From an uncultured Lachnospiraceae bacterium (lineage in GTDB: Bacteria > Bacillota > Clostridia > Lachnospirales > Lachnospiraceae), in contig CAJTMZ010000015.1 in NCBI GenBank assembly GCA_910577445.1, forward strand, positions 1 to 41,274: a stretch of 41,274 bases of DNA. The letters are read 5' to 3'. Of this stretch, positions 41,241-41,274 are shown piece by piece; within the stretch, counting starts at the first letter, position 1, and each line of letters starts with the position of its first letter. The position numbers were made by a program, and so were the translations under genes. The notes below the pieces were generated by a model, which was not told the DNA's origin, did no database searches, and worked only from the letters and a program-made list of their open reading frames with translations.

Positions 41241-41274
41241 AGATAGGAAGAGCACACGTCTGAACTCCAGTCAC
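41241..41274. other. Illumina TruSeq adapter remnant (not genomic)
   Basis: The last 34 bases match the TruSeq read adapter that begins AGATCGGAAGAGC and continues to CCAGTCAC, with one mismatch at 41244 (A for C). The contig ends in untrimmed adapter, so real sequence stops at or before 41240. Confidence 0.96.

Noticed and set aside
41225..41257. N-terminal MCSSYLPQKVK of the edge membrane protein
   Set aside because: Its first codons are read from the Illumina adapter sequence.

Overview
The window looks like chromosomal DNA of an anaerobic, spore-forming Clostridia member, most like Lachnospiraceae. The reasons are a sporulation-type SigH, strong GGAGG ribosome binding sites, an oxygen-sensitive glycyl radical enzyme with its activase, a sugar ABC transporter with no ATPase gene beside it, and an Rpn-type nuclease. 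Nearly all genes are on the minus strand; only tRNA-Thr and a DeoR regulator are on the plus strand. The last 34 bases are an Illumina adapter, not genome.

Layout. Positions 1-2948 hold xanthine phosphoribosyltransferase, a MATE exporter and a C39-like protein of unknown role, followed by a plus-strand tRNA-Thr with its own promoter and terminator. Positions 3219-11247 are a sugar-acid catabolic block, in transcription order: SMP-30-type lactonase, FGGY kinase, alcohol dehydrogenase, cupin phosphoglucose isomerase, shikimate-dehydrogenase-like oxidoreductase, phosphotriesterase-like lactonase, KDPG aldolase and D-2-hydroxyacid dehydrogenase. Positions 11434-19734 are a second block: GH4 glycosidase (predicted alpha-glucuronidase), FGGY kinase, Gfo/Idh/MocA dehydrogenase, zinc alcohol dehydrogenase, glycyl radical activase and glycyl radical enzyme. 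A divergent DeoR regulator follows. Positions 20729-23437 hold a fucose-isomerase-like protein, a 76-residue orphan protein and another Gfo/Idh-like protein. Positions 23572-29772 hold a GntR regulator, a GH105 unsaturated-uronyl hydrolase, a further Gfo/Idh protein, two permeases and a binding lipoprotein.

Together 3219-29772 reads as one uronide/oligosaccharide utilisation locus: import, release of uronic acid by GH105 and GH4, oxidation and isomerisation, phosphorylation, then aldol cleavage. No classical sugar-acid dehydratase (Edd, UxaA, UxuA or enolase type) is present, while a glycyl radical enzyme with a dehydratase-type Cys-x-Glu active site is. I propose, as inference, that it supplies the missing elimination step or a new one. 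Two operator families suggest a split regulon. TGTTATTTA repeats (DeoR) mark the GH4 and isomerase operons. ATGTANTNACAT-like sites (probably GntR) mark the transporter, gntR itself and both promoters of the left block.

Positions 30256-41240 are mixed: an alcohol dehydrogenase, thiamine pyrophosphokinase, a TetR regulator behind a very large RND transporter with a coiled-coil insertion of about 375 residues, an Rpn-family nuclease, SigH, and at the edge a tight cassette of three tiny genes plus a C39-like protein. A hairpin-bearing 5' leader of about 80 nt occurs three times (2132, 4164, 8541), each time directly in front of a gene.
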